A stretch of 64,000 nucleotides of DNA, taken from Lachnospiraceae bacterium (GTDB lineage: Bacteria > Bacillota > Clostridia > Lachnospirales > Lachnospiraceae). The notes under the pieces are model-generated. The model did not search any database, was not told where the DNA came from, and saw only the letters and a list, made by a program, of their open reading frames with translations. The stretch is from positions 186,001-250,000 of the forward strand of contig JAFWZV010000010.1 in the NCBI GenBank assembly GCA_017517305.1, given 5' to 3'. Shown piece after piece: positions 55,568 through 63,270 of the stretch. Position 1 is the first letter of the stretch. Each line of letters begins with the position of its first letter. The position numbers were made by a program, and so were the translations under genes.

Positions 55568-56710
55568 ATGATAGATAATAATATTAAGAATAAAATTAAT
55601 AAATATATAGATTATTTACTTGAGAATTCAAAGCCACAGGCTCCTATGTGGAATATTGAGAAGGTATTAAGTGGAGAGCCAAATAAGTGGAATTACATAG
55701 ATGGCTGTATGATTACAGCAATATTATCCTTGTACGAAATGACAGGTGATGAAAAATATTACACATTTGCAAAGGATTTTGTGGATTACTATGTTCAGGA
55801 AGACGGTACTATAGCCACATATGATCCTGAAGAGTTTAATTTGGATAATGTTAATACTGCCAGTAATTTATTCTATCTTTATGATAAAACAGGTGATGAA
55901 AAATACCGTAAGGCTATAGAGCTTGTTAGAGGACAGTTAGAAAGAATGCCTAGAACTAAGGAAGGAAACTTCTGGCATAAAAATATATATCCATATCAGG
56001 TATGGTTGGATGGAATGTATATGGCACAGCCATTTTATATGAAATACGAGATGAAATTTAATGGTATGAAGGGTTGCATGGATTCTATTCATCAGTTTGA
56101 GAATGTAGAAAGATTGATGAAGGATGAAAAGACAGGCTTATACTATCATGGATATGATGAGAGTAGGCAAATGTACTGGGCAAACCCTGAGACTGGATGT
56201 AGCGCAAACTTTTGGCTTAGAGCTTTAGGTTGGTTTTCTGTTTCTCTTGTGGAGACAGCTACAGCAATGACAGATGTTTTATATGACGAGTTTAGATATC
56301 TTCTTAGATTATTAGAGAATTTAGTTGAAGCCTTAATTCCATATCAAGATGAGAGTGGAATGTTCTGGCAGGTGGTTGATCATCAGGGAGAAGAGGGGAA
56401 TTATTTGGAAACCTCAGGTACAGCTCTTATAGCATATGCAATTCTTAAGGCTGTAAGACTTGGTTATTTACCTGATATCTATGAGAATATTGGCGTTAGA
56501 GCTTTAGAAGGTATTATAGACAGATATCTTTCTATAGATGATGAGGGAAATCTTGAACTTGGTGGTATATGTCTTGTTGCAGGACTTGGTGGAAAGACTA
56601 GAAGAGATGGTTCCACAGAATATTACTACAGTGAGCCTGTAGTTAAGAATGAGGCTAAGGGAGTGGCTCCACTTCTATTGGCATATGTAGAGTTATTGAG
56701 AAGAGGATAG
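55568..56710 (+). CDS. GH105 unsaturated rhamnogalacturonyl/galacturonyl hydrolase (YteR-like)
   Basis: 380 aa, alpha/alpha six-barrel. NKWNYIDGCMITAILSLYEMTGDEKY and YPYQVWLDGMYMAQPFYMKYE (Asp148, equivalent to YteR Asp143) are the family markers, followed by ANFWLRALGWFSVSLVE. It hydrates the unsaturated uronic end left by a lyase, releasing 4-deoxy-5-keto-uronate for KduI/KduD. No signal peptide, so cytosolic, as in YteR. AGAGG precedes the start. The GH28 gene follows directly. Confidence 0.9.
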   Translation: MIDNNIKNKINKYIDYLLENSKPQAPMWNIEKVLSGEPNKWNYIDGCMITAILSLYEMTGDEKYYTFAKDFVDYYVQEDGTIATYDPEEFNLDNVNTASNLFYLYDKTGDEKYRKAIELVRGQLERMPRTKEGNFWHKNIYPYQVWLDGMYMAQPFYMKYEMKFNGMKGCMDSIHQFENVERLMKDEKTGLYYHGYDESRQMYWANPETGCSANFWLRALGWFSVSLVETATAMTDVLYDEFRYLLRLLENLVEALIPYQDESGMFWQVVDHQGEEGNYLETSGTALIAYAILKAVRLGYLPDIYENIGVRALEGIIDRYLSIDDEGNLELGGICLVAGLGGKTRRDGSTEYYYSEPVVKNEAKGVAPLLLAYVELLRRG

Positions 56711-56713
56711 TTA

Positions 56714-58309
56714 ATGATGGATTTCAAAATAGTTGACATTTTTAATAGAAGTGTAACCTTTGAAATGAATAATAGTGAAGCTTATTTGTCAGGGCATACA
56801 TACGATTTGTATGTTAATGATGAATATAGGAGTAGTGTAGATACAAATGTTTTTTCTGTGTTTGGTCTTTATCCAGATACAGAGTATGAGATTAAGCTAA
56901 AAGAACAAGGCTGTGACCAGATATTAAGTTGCTGTGTTGTAAAAACTAAGAAAGAGACAGTTTTGTTAGATGTATCTGAATTTGGCGCTGTAGGAGATGG
57001 TGTAAAGAATGATACTATTTCTATACAGGCTGCTGTATATTGTTGTCCTGAAGGGGGAACAGTTAGAATTGGTAAGGGTACATATTTGACTGGACCTATA
57101 TTTTTAAAAAGTAAAATTACACTTTTGTTAGATGAAGGCGCAGTTTTATTAGGTTTAACAGATAGAAATGAATATCCAATTCTACCTGGTATGGTTAGAA
57201 GGACAGATGATATTAAACAGGAAATGAGCTTTACTTCTTGGGAAGGCAATCCCTTAAGTAGTTTTGCTTCACTTATTACAGGGCAGGATGTTAAAGATGT
57301 TGATATTATTGGTACTGGAATGATAGATGGTAATGCTCAGAATTCTGACTGGTGGATAGATGTAAGAAATAAGAAAAAAGCTTGGAGACCAAAGCTTGTG
57401 GAGCTTACCAGGTGCAAAAATATAAGAATACAAGGCTTGAAATTCCAGAATTCACCATGTTGGTCAATTCATCCTTATTATTCTGATAATATATCATTTG
57501 TTGATTGTAGTATATTTAATCCAGACAATTCGCCAAATACAGATGGCATTGATCCTGAGAATTGTTCTGATATAAAGATTATTGGTGTTAATATATCTGT
57601 TGGAGATGATTGTGTTGCCTTAAAAAGTGGAAAGATTTACATGGCGAAATATCACTACAAGAAGACAGAGAATATTACTATTAGGAATTGTAAATTCGAA
57701 CGAGGCCATGGGGCTGTAACCATAGGAAGTGAAATTGCCTGTGGAGTATGCAATCTAGATGTAAGTCAGTGCATTTTTGAACATACAGACAGAGGCCTTA
57801 GAGTAAAATCCAGAAGGGGAAGAGGAGATAAATCCGTACTGGAAAATCTTAGATTTTCAAATATTAAGATGAATTATGTACATATGCCTTTTACTATGAA
57901 TATGTTTTACTTTTGCGATCCTGATGGCCATTCGGATTATGTTCAGTGTCAAGAGACTTTGCCTGTAGACGAGAAGACGCCAAGTGTTGGTAATCTTACA
58001 ATTAGTGATATTGAGTGTCATGGAGTTAATGCAGTATTTGTATGTATATATGGTCTTCCTGAAAGCCCTGTAAGTGGTGTTTATATGGATAATGTTAAGG
58101 TTTCATATCTTCCAGAAGCACAAAGAGTTCCTATATGTCCTATTATGATGGATAATTTCCCTGATATGTGTGGAAGAGGAATTTATATAAAAAATGCTGA
58201 TATGATTACTATGTGTAATATTGATATAGTAGGAAGCGTTGATGATGAACCTGAGCTTATAAATGTTAACCAGAAAAAGCTAGGAGGTGTTTCATATCGA
58301 AAAGTATGA
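56714..58309 (+). CDS. GH28 polygalacturonase, no signal peptide
   Basis: 531 aa. A fibronectin-III-like N-terminal domain (about 1-85, LYPDTEYEIKLKE) precedes the parallel beta-helix. The four GH28 signatures are intact: NTDGIDP (275-281; Asp277), GDDCVALKSG (Asp298/Asp299), GHGAVTIGSE (331-340) and RVKSRRGRGD. The N-terminus lacks an export signal. It probably works as an exo-polygalacturonase on imported oligogalacturonides to free galacturonate; the exo mode is inferred from cytosolic location and the FnIII-plus-helix layout. Start ATG 56714 with AAGAGG upstream; ATG 56717 is an alternative. Confidence 0.93.
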   Translation: MMDFKIVDIFNRSVTFEMNNSEAYLSGHTYDLYVNDEYRSSVDTNVFSVFGLYPDTEYEIKLKEQGCDQILSCCVVKTKKETVLLDVSEFGAVGDGVKNDTISIQAAVYCCPEGGTVRIGKGTYLTGPIFLKSKITLLLDEGAVLLGLTDRNEYPILPGMVRRTDDIKQEMSFTSWEGNPLSSFASLITGQDVKDVDIIGTGMIDGNAQNSDWWIDVRNKKKAWRPKLVELTRCKNIRIQGLKFQNSPCWSIHPYYSDNISFVDCSIFNPDNSPNTDGIDPENCSDIKIIGVNISVGDDCVALKSGKIYMAKYHYKKTENITIRNCKFERGHGAVTIGSEIACGVCNLDVSQCIFEHTDRGLRVKSRRGRGDKSVLENLRFSNIKMNYVHMPFTMNMFYFCDPDGHSDYVQCQETLPVDEKTPSVGNLTISDIECHGVNAVFVCIYGLPESPVSGVYMDNVKVSYLPEAQRVPICPIMMDNFPDMCGRGIYIKNADMITMCNIDIVGSVDDEPELINVNQKKLGGVSYRKV

Positions 58310-59312
58310 TTTGATGACTTTAGGAGAGATAATGCTTAGATTATCACCTCCGGGCTATGAGAGAATGTCCAGAGGAGAGGTGTTCGATAAGAGAGCAGGA
58401 GGCTCTGAGCTTAATGTTGCAGCTGGTGTTGCCCATCTTGGACTTCGAACAGGAATCATATCTAAGCTTCCTGATAACAGTATAGGAGCATTTATTAAGA
58501 ATCGTATAAGATTTGATGGAGTATCTGATGATAATCTTATATATGATAGAAGCGATGATGCAAGGCTTGGAATATACTATTATGAATATGGTGCTGCTCC
58601 AAGAAAACCATCCATAGTATATGATAGACAGAATTCTTCATTTACAAAATTATTGCTAGATGATATTCCAGATAGCGTGTATTCAAAGACTAGAATGTTT
58701 CATACAAGTGGTATCACACTTGCTTTAAGTAAGGAAATTAGAGTAGTCGCTATTGAGCTTATAAAAAGATTTAAAGAAAATGGTGCTATGATATCCTTTG
58801 ATGTGAATTATAGAGCAAATTTATGGAGTGAAGAAGAAGCGAGAGAGACAATTAAGTCAATACTTCCATATATTGATGTACTCTTTATATCAGAAGAAAC
58901 CAGTAGAAGAATGATGCAGAAGACTGGTGATATATCAGATATAATGAAAAGCTATACCCAGGAGTATCCTGTTAAGATTGTTTGTACAACACAGAGGAAT
59001 GTACGTAGTCCTAAGGTACATGATTTTACATCAACAATTTATAGTAAAGAGCATAAAAAATTCTATGTAGAAAAACCATACGAGAATATTGATGTAATAG
59101 ATAGAATAGGATCTGGAGATGCGTATGTATCAGGCGTTTTGTATGGATTGCTTAAGCATGATGATCCGTTTAAGGCATTACAGTATGGAAATGCTACGTC
59201 TAGTGTAAAAAATACTATACCGGGTGACCTTCCTGCAAGTGATTTGGCAGAAATTGATGCCATAATAAAGAATCATAATGCAACAGGTCAGGTAAGTGAG
59301 CTTAATCGTTAG
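58287..59312 (+). CDS. kdgK: PfkB-family sugar kinase, probable 2-keto-3-deoxygluconate kinase (first copy)
   Basis: Up to 341 aa. The start LMTLGEIMLRLSPPGYERM and C-terminal DRIGSGDAYVSGVLYG (catalytic Asp in GSGD) are those of KdgK, which phosphorylates KDG to KDPG. The start codon is uncertain: GTG 58287 shares its G with the only AGGAGG (58282-58287), TTG 58311 and ATG 58314 have no binding site, and an AUC at 58296 would be ideally spaced. It overlaps the GH28 end by 23 bases under the GTG reading. Last gene of the ABC/GH operon. Confidence 0.88.
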   Translation: MFHIEKYDLMTLGEIMLRLSPPGYERMSRGEVFDKRAGGSELNVAAGVAHLGLRTGIISKLPDNSIGAFIKNRIRFDGVSDDNLIYDRSDDARLGIYYYEYGAAPRKPSIVYDRQNSSFTKLLLDDIPDSVYSKTRMFHTSGITLALSKEIRVVAIELIKRFKENGAMISFDVNYRANLWSEEEARETIKSILPYIDVLFISEETSRRMMQKTGDISDIMKSYTQEYPVKIVCTTQRNVRSPKVHDFTSTIYSKEHKKFYVEKPYENIDVIDRIGSGDAYVSGVLYGLLKHDDPFKALQYGNATSSVKNTIPGDLPASDLAEIDAIIKNHNATGQVSELNR

Positions 59313-59351
59313 AAAAAAATAGAATAACATACAAAAAACATATATTTTTTC

Positions 59352-59380
59352 TTGACAAATGTAAGCGCTTACATTATAGT
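59352..59380 (+). promoter_or_regulatory. Promoter of the kdgK-kduI-kduD-kdgA operon with operator in the spacer
   Basis: TTGACA (59352-59357) and TATAGT (59375-59380) are 17 bases apart. The palindrome ATGTAAGCGCTTACAT (59359-59374) fills the spacer almost exactly, so a bound repressor would block RNA polymerase. It is identical to the site at 47384-47399. Confidence 0.9.
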
Positions 59381-59453
59381 TTAATTAAGCTTTAGTTAAC
59401 TAAAGTGTTGTGGTATAATTAGAATCAAATTTAAAGTATTTGAGGAGGATATT

Positions 59454-60551
59454 ATGGAATTAAAGTTAAGAGATAAGAAGGATTGTACATTTGATGCAGT
59501 AAGCCTTGGTGAGGTTATGCTTAGACTTGATCCAGGTGAGGGTCGTATAAAGACAGCTAGAAGCTTTAAGGCTTGGGAAGGCGGCGGAGAATATAATGTT
59601 ATTAGAGGTCTTCGCAGATGCTTTGGTCTTAAGACTGCTGTTATAACAGCATTTGCTGATAACGAGGTTGGTAAGCTTATGGAGGATTTTATTCTTCAGG
59701 GTGGAGTTGATACTTCTCTTATTAATTGGATGAAGACTGATGGTATCGGTAGAACATGTAGAAATGGTATTAATTTTACTGAGAGAGGCTTTGGTATTCG
59801 TGGAGCACTTGGATGTTCAGATAGAGCCAACACAGCTATTTCAAAGGCTAAGCCAGAGGATTTTGATTTTGAGTACATTTTCGGAACACTTGGAGTAAGA
59901 TGGTTACATACAGGTGGAATATATGCGGCTCTTTCAGAGCAGAGCTGTGAGACTGTAATTGCAGCAATTAAAACAGCTAAGAAGTATGGTACTATTGTAT
60001 CTTACGACTTAAACTATAGACCTTCTATGTGGAGTGCTATCGGTGGATTAGAGAAGGCACAGGAGGTTAATAAGGAGATTGCGAAGTATGTAGACGTTAT
60101 GATTGGTAACGAGGAAGACTTTACAGCGTGTCTTGGATTTGAGATAGAAGGAAATGATGAGAATCTTAAGGAGCTTAATCTTGATGGTTATAAGAAGATG
60201 ATCAATGAGGCTGCTAAGACATATCCTAACTTTAAGGTGGTTGCAACAACTCTTAGAACTGTTAAGACAGCTACAGTTAATGATTGGAGTGCAATCTGCT
60301 GGGCTGATGGCAATATTTACAAGGCAGCACAGTATGATGGATTAGAGATTATGGATAGAGTTGGTGGTGGTGATTCATTTGCATCAGGACTTATCTATGG
60401 TCTTATTGAGACAGCTGATCCAGAGAAGGCAGTTAATTATGGTGCAGCACATGGTGCACTTGCAATGACAACACCTGGTGATACTACTATGGCATCTAAG
60501 TCAGAGGTTGAAGGCATCATGAGTGGAGCAGGAGCAAGAGTTAAGAGATAA
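59454..60551 (+). CDS. kdgK: PfkB-family sugar kinase, probable KDG kinase (second copy)
   Basis: 365 aa. VSLGEVMLRLDPGEGRI, EGGGEYNVIRGLRRCFG and DRVGGGDSFASGLIYG (catalytic Asp in GGGD) place it in the KdgK group, though it differs clearly from the copy at 58287 and is longer. It should produce KDPG from KDG in the cytosol. AGGAGG precedes ATG 59454. First gene of the operon with kduI, kduD and kdgA, under the palindrome-bearing promoter. A role on a related keto-deoxy sugar acid is possible. Confidence 0.88.
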   Translation: MELKLRDKKDCTFDAVSLGEVMLRLDPGEGRIKTARSFKAWEGGGEYNVIRGLRRCFGLKTAVITAFADNEVGKLMEDFILQGGVDTSLINWMKTDGIGRTCRNGINFTERGFGIRGALGCSDRANTAISKAKPEDFDFEYIFGTLGVRWLHTGGIYAALSEQSCETVIAAIKTAKKYGTIVSYDLNYRPSMWSAIGGLEKAQEVNKEIAKYVDVMIGNEEDFTACLGFEIEGNDENLKELNLDGYKKMINEAAKTYPNFKVVATTLRTVKTATVNDWSAICWADGNIYKAAQYDGLEIMDRVGGGDSFASGLIYGLIETADPEKAVNYGAAHGALAMTTPGDTTMASKSEVEGIMSGAGARVKR

Positions 60552-60594
60552 TCAAATTTGACATATAAAATAGTTATGATAAGGAGATTAAATC

Positions 60595-61458
60595 ATGGAA
60601 TTAAGAACTGCAGCGTCACCTAGAGACGTAAAACATTACACAACTGAGAGATTAAGAGAAGAATTTCTTATAGAAAAGGTTTTCTATGAGGATGAAATAA
60701 AGCTTGTATATAGTCATATTGACAGAATTATTACAGGCTCAGCTACTCCTGTTAATAAAGAACTTAGACTTGAAGCAGGTGATGAGCTTCGTGCTAAGTA
60801 CTTCCTTGAGAGAAGAGAGATGGGAGTAATTAATATTGGTGGTGATGGAATCATTACTGTTGATGGCAGTGAATTCATTATTTCACATAAAAATGGTATG
60901 TATATAGGTATGGGTAAGCAGGATATCACATTTAAGGCTATTGACCCAGCCAACCCTCCAAAGTTCTATATAAATAGTGCGCCAGCCCATACCACATACC
61001 CAACTGTTGTTATAAAGGTTGATGGAGAGCCTGAGGAAGGTGTTGTAATCGTTAAGGATTCTAATAAGGTTGAGCTTGGAACTCTTGAGGATTCTAATCA
61101 CAGAACAATCTGTAAGTATATTCTTCCAGGACAGGTTGAGAGCTGTCAGCTTGTTATGGGTATGACTCATCTTGAGCCAGGTAGTGTATGGAACACTATG
61201 CCAAGTCATACACATGATAGAAGAATGGAGGTTTATCTTTATTTTGAAATTCCAGAGGACGCATTTGTAATGCACTTTATGGGTGAACCTCAGGAGACTA
61301 GACACATTATCATGAGAAATGAACAGGCAGTTATATCACCAAGCTGGTCCATTCACTCAGGCTGCGGCTCCAGAAACTATACATTTATATGGGGAATGGT
61401 AGGAGAAAATCAGGATTTTGATGATATGGATCCTATTAGAAATCAGGATTTATTATAA
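60595..61458 (+). CDS. kduI: 5-keto-4-deoxyuronate isomerase
   Basis: 287 aa, slightly longer than E. coli KduI. The metal-binding set typical of the cupin fold is present: His205 and His207 in SHTHDRRMEV, Glu212 and His254 in WSIHSGCGS. It isomerises 5-keto-4-deoxyuronate (from unsaturated pectin fragments) to 2,5-diketo-3-deoxygluconate. AAGGAG precedes ATG. The 43-base gap after the kinase gene and 80 bases to kduD fit one transcript. Confidence 0.96.
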   Translation: MELRTAASPRDVKHYTTERLREEFLIEKVFYEDEIKLVYSHIDRIITGSATPVNKELRLEAGDELRAKYFLERREMGVINIGGDGIITVDGSEFIISHKNGMYIGMGKQDITFKAIDPANPPKFYINSAPAHTTYPTVVIKVDGEPEEGVVIVKDSNKVELGTLEDSNHRTICKYILPGQVESCQLVMGMTHLEPGSVWNTMPSHTHDRRMEVYLYFEIPEDAFVMHFMGEPQETRHIIMRNEQAVISPSWSIHSGCGSRNYTFIWGMVGENQDFDDMDPIRNQDLL

Positions 61459-61538
61459 TATTATCAAAGAATTTGAATTAAAGGGATATTTATAAAATTA
61501 ATCAATTATAGTGAAATAAATTATAGGAGGATTTTGAA

Positions 61539-62390
61539 ATGGCTAATATTTTAGACAAGTTTTCATGTGCAGGTAAGGTTGCATGGGTAACAGGCGGTTC
61601 ATATGGTTTAGGTCTTGCTTATGGTAATGCATATGCACAGGCAGGTGCTAAGGTTGTTTTCAATGACATTAATCAGGATTTAGTTGATAGAGGACTTGAA
61701 AATTATAAGAAATTAGGAATTGAGGCTTATGGTGCAGTATGTGACGTAACAGATGAGGATGCTGTTAATAAGTTTGTTGCAGATGTTGCCCAGAAGGTGG
61801 GTCCTATTGATATTCTTGTTAATAACGCAGGTATCATTAAGAGAATTCCTATGCACGAGATGACTCTTAGAGAGTGGGAGCAGGTTATTGATATAGATTT
61901 AAATGGACCATTTATCTGTGCTAAGGCAGTACTTCCAAGTATGATGGAGCGTAAGTCAGGTAAGATTATTAATGCTTGTTCAATGATGAGTGAGTTTGGT
62001 CGTGAGACTGTTTCAGCTTATGCAGCTGCTAAGGGTGGTCTCAAGATGCTTACTAAGAATATTTGTTCAGAGTATGGTCAGTTTAACATTCAGTGTAATG
62101 CTATTGGACCTGGTTACATAGCTACTCCACAGACAGCACCACTTCGTGCTAAGCAGGAGGATGGTTCTATGCATCCATTTGATAGATTTATCCGTTCTAA
62201 GACTCCTGCTCAGAGATGGGGACGTACAGAGGATCTTATGGGTCTTGCAGTATTCCTTGGTTCAGAGGCATCAGATTTCATTAATGGTCAGGTAATCTAT
62301 ATTGATGGTGGTATCAGTGCATATATAGGACAGGATCCAGGTAACTTAGATCCAAGTAAGTTTGCTGATGAGAAGGAAGAAGAGTTCTAA
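61539..62390 (+). CDS. kduD: Short-chain dehydrogenase, KduD-like
   Basis: 283 aa. Rossmann motif TGGSYGLG (18-25), NNAG (95-98) and the catalytic triad Ser148, Tyr161 and Lys165 (YAAAK) are intact. Its position between kduI and kdgA implies reduction of 2,5-diketo-3-deoxygluconate to KDG with NADH. Sequence style (PAQRWGRTEDLMGLAVFLGSEASDFINGQVIYIDGGISAYIG) is close to gluconate 5-dehydrogenase relatives, and it is about 30 residues longer than E. coli KduD, so an alternative sugar-acid substrate remains possible. AGGAGG precedes the ATG. Confidence 0.88.
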   Translation: MANILDKFSCAGKVAWVTGGSYGLGLAYGNAYAQAGAKVVFNDINQDLVDRGLENYKKLGIEAYGAVCDVTDEDAVNKFVADVAQKVGPIDILVNNAGIIKRIPMHEMTLREWEQVIDIDLNGPFICAKAVLPSMMERKSGKIINACSMMSEFGRETVSAYAAAKGGLKMLTKNICSEYGQFNIQCNAIGPGYIATPQTAPLRAKQEDGSMHPFDRFIRSKTPAQRWGRTEDLMGLAVFLGSEASDFINGQVIYIDGGISAYIGQDPGNLDPSKFADEKEEEF

Positions 62391-62424
62391 GAGTGAACTA
62401 TATCTATAAAATAGGAGATTTGTT

Positions 62425-63075
62425 ATGAATAGCGAGAATACAGTTAAAGTATTGAATCAGTTTTCAGAGGTGGGCATTATTCCAGTTGTTGTATTAAATG
62501 ATGCAAAGGATGCTAAACCTCTTGGTGAAGCCCTTATGGAGGGTGGTCTTCCAGCTGCTGAGGTTACATTTAGAACAGAGGCTGCTGAGGAGTCGATTAA
62601 GATAATGGCTGAGAATTTCCCTGATATGTTAGTAGGAGCAGGAACAGTTCTTACTAAGGAGCAGGTTGATAGAGCAGTGAATGCAGGTGCAAAGTTTATA
62701 GTTTCACCAGGCTTTGACCCAGAGATAGTTAAGTATTGTCTTGAGAAGGATATACCAGTATGCCCTGGAATTCAGACTCCTTCTGAGCTTATTCAGGCAG
62801 TGAACTTAGGTTTAGACCATGTTAAGTTCTTTCCTGCTGAGAATGCAGGTGGACTTAGTATGATTAATGCCGTTGGTGCAGCCTTCCCTAAGGTTAAGTT
62901 TATGCCAACTGGTGGAATTAGTCCATCAAATGTTGTTGATTATCTCAAGTCAAGTAGAATCTTCTGTTGCGGCGGAAGCTGGATGGTAAAGGGAGACTTA
63001 ATTAAGGCTGGAGATTTTGAAACTATTAAGAAGTTAGTATCTGAAGCTGCAGACATCGTTAAAGCTAATAGATAA
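62425..63075 (+). CDS. kdgA: KDPG/KHG aldolase
   Basis: 216 aa class I aldolase. Glu46 and Arg50 in AAEVTFRTEA and Schiff-base Lys134 in DHVKFFPAE match Eda residues Glu45, Arg49 and Lys133. GAGTVLT and PTGGIS shape the phosphate site. It cleaves 2-keto-3-deoxy-6-phosphogluconate to pyruvate and glyceraldehyde-3-phosphate, the final step of both uronate routes. GGAG precedes ATG 62425, 34 bases after kduD. A terminator follows. Confidence 0.96.
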   Translation: MNSENTVKVLNQFSEVGIIPVVVLNDAKDAKPLGEALMEGGLPAAEVTFRTEAAEESIKIMAENFPDMLVGAGTVLTKEQVDRAVNAGAKFIVSPGFDPEIVKYCLEKDIPVCPGIQTPSELIQAVNLGLDHVKFFPAENAGGLSMINAVGAAFPKVKFMPTGGISPSNVVDYLKSSRIFCCGGSWMVKGDLIKAGDFETIKKLVSEAADIVKANR

Positions 63076-63113
63076 AGTTACTGTTTATATACCCATTTAC
63101 AGTTATTTTACCC

Positions 63114-63148
63114 AGGTCTGAGACGTTTTGTTTCAGACCTAAAATTTT
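63114..63148 (+). terminator. Terminator after kdgA
   Basis: AGGTCTGA (63114-63121) pairs with TCAGACCT (63133-63140), followed by an A/T-rich AAAATTTTAT tract. Confidence 0.75.
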
Positions 63149-63159
63149 ATCATTATGCA

Positions 63160-63188
63160 TTGTTATATTGTAAAAATAGTAGTATAAT
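63160..63188 (+). promoter_or_regulatory. Promoter of the second diguanylate cyclase gene
   Basis: TTGTTA (63160-63165) and TATAAT (63183-63188), spacer 17 bases, about 80 bases before the start codon. Confidence 0.65.
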
Positions 63189-63270
63189 TCGTTTTATAAA
63201 CGAAAAAAATTGTTGTAAAAGTGTTGCATGATGGTTGTTGGTTATTGTTATTAAATCCTGGAGGATATCG

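Noticed and set aside
60883..61305. 140-residue minus-strand frame
   Set aside because: Antisense to kduI, whose metal ligands are all intact.
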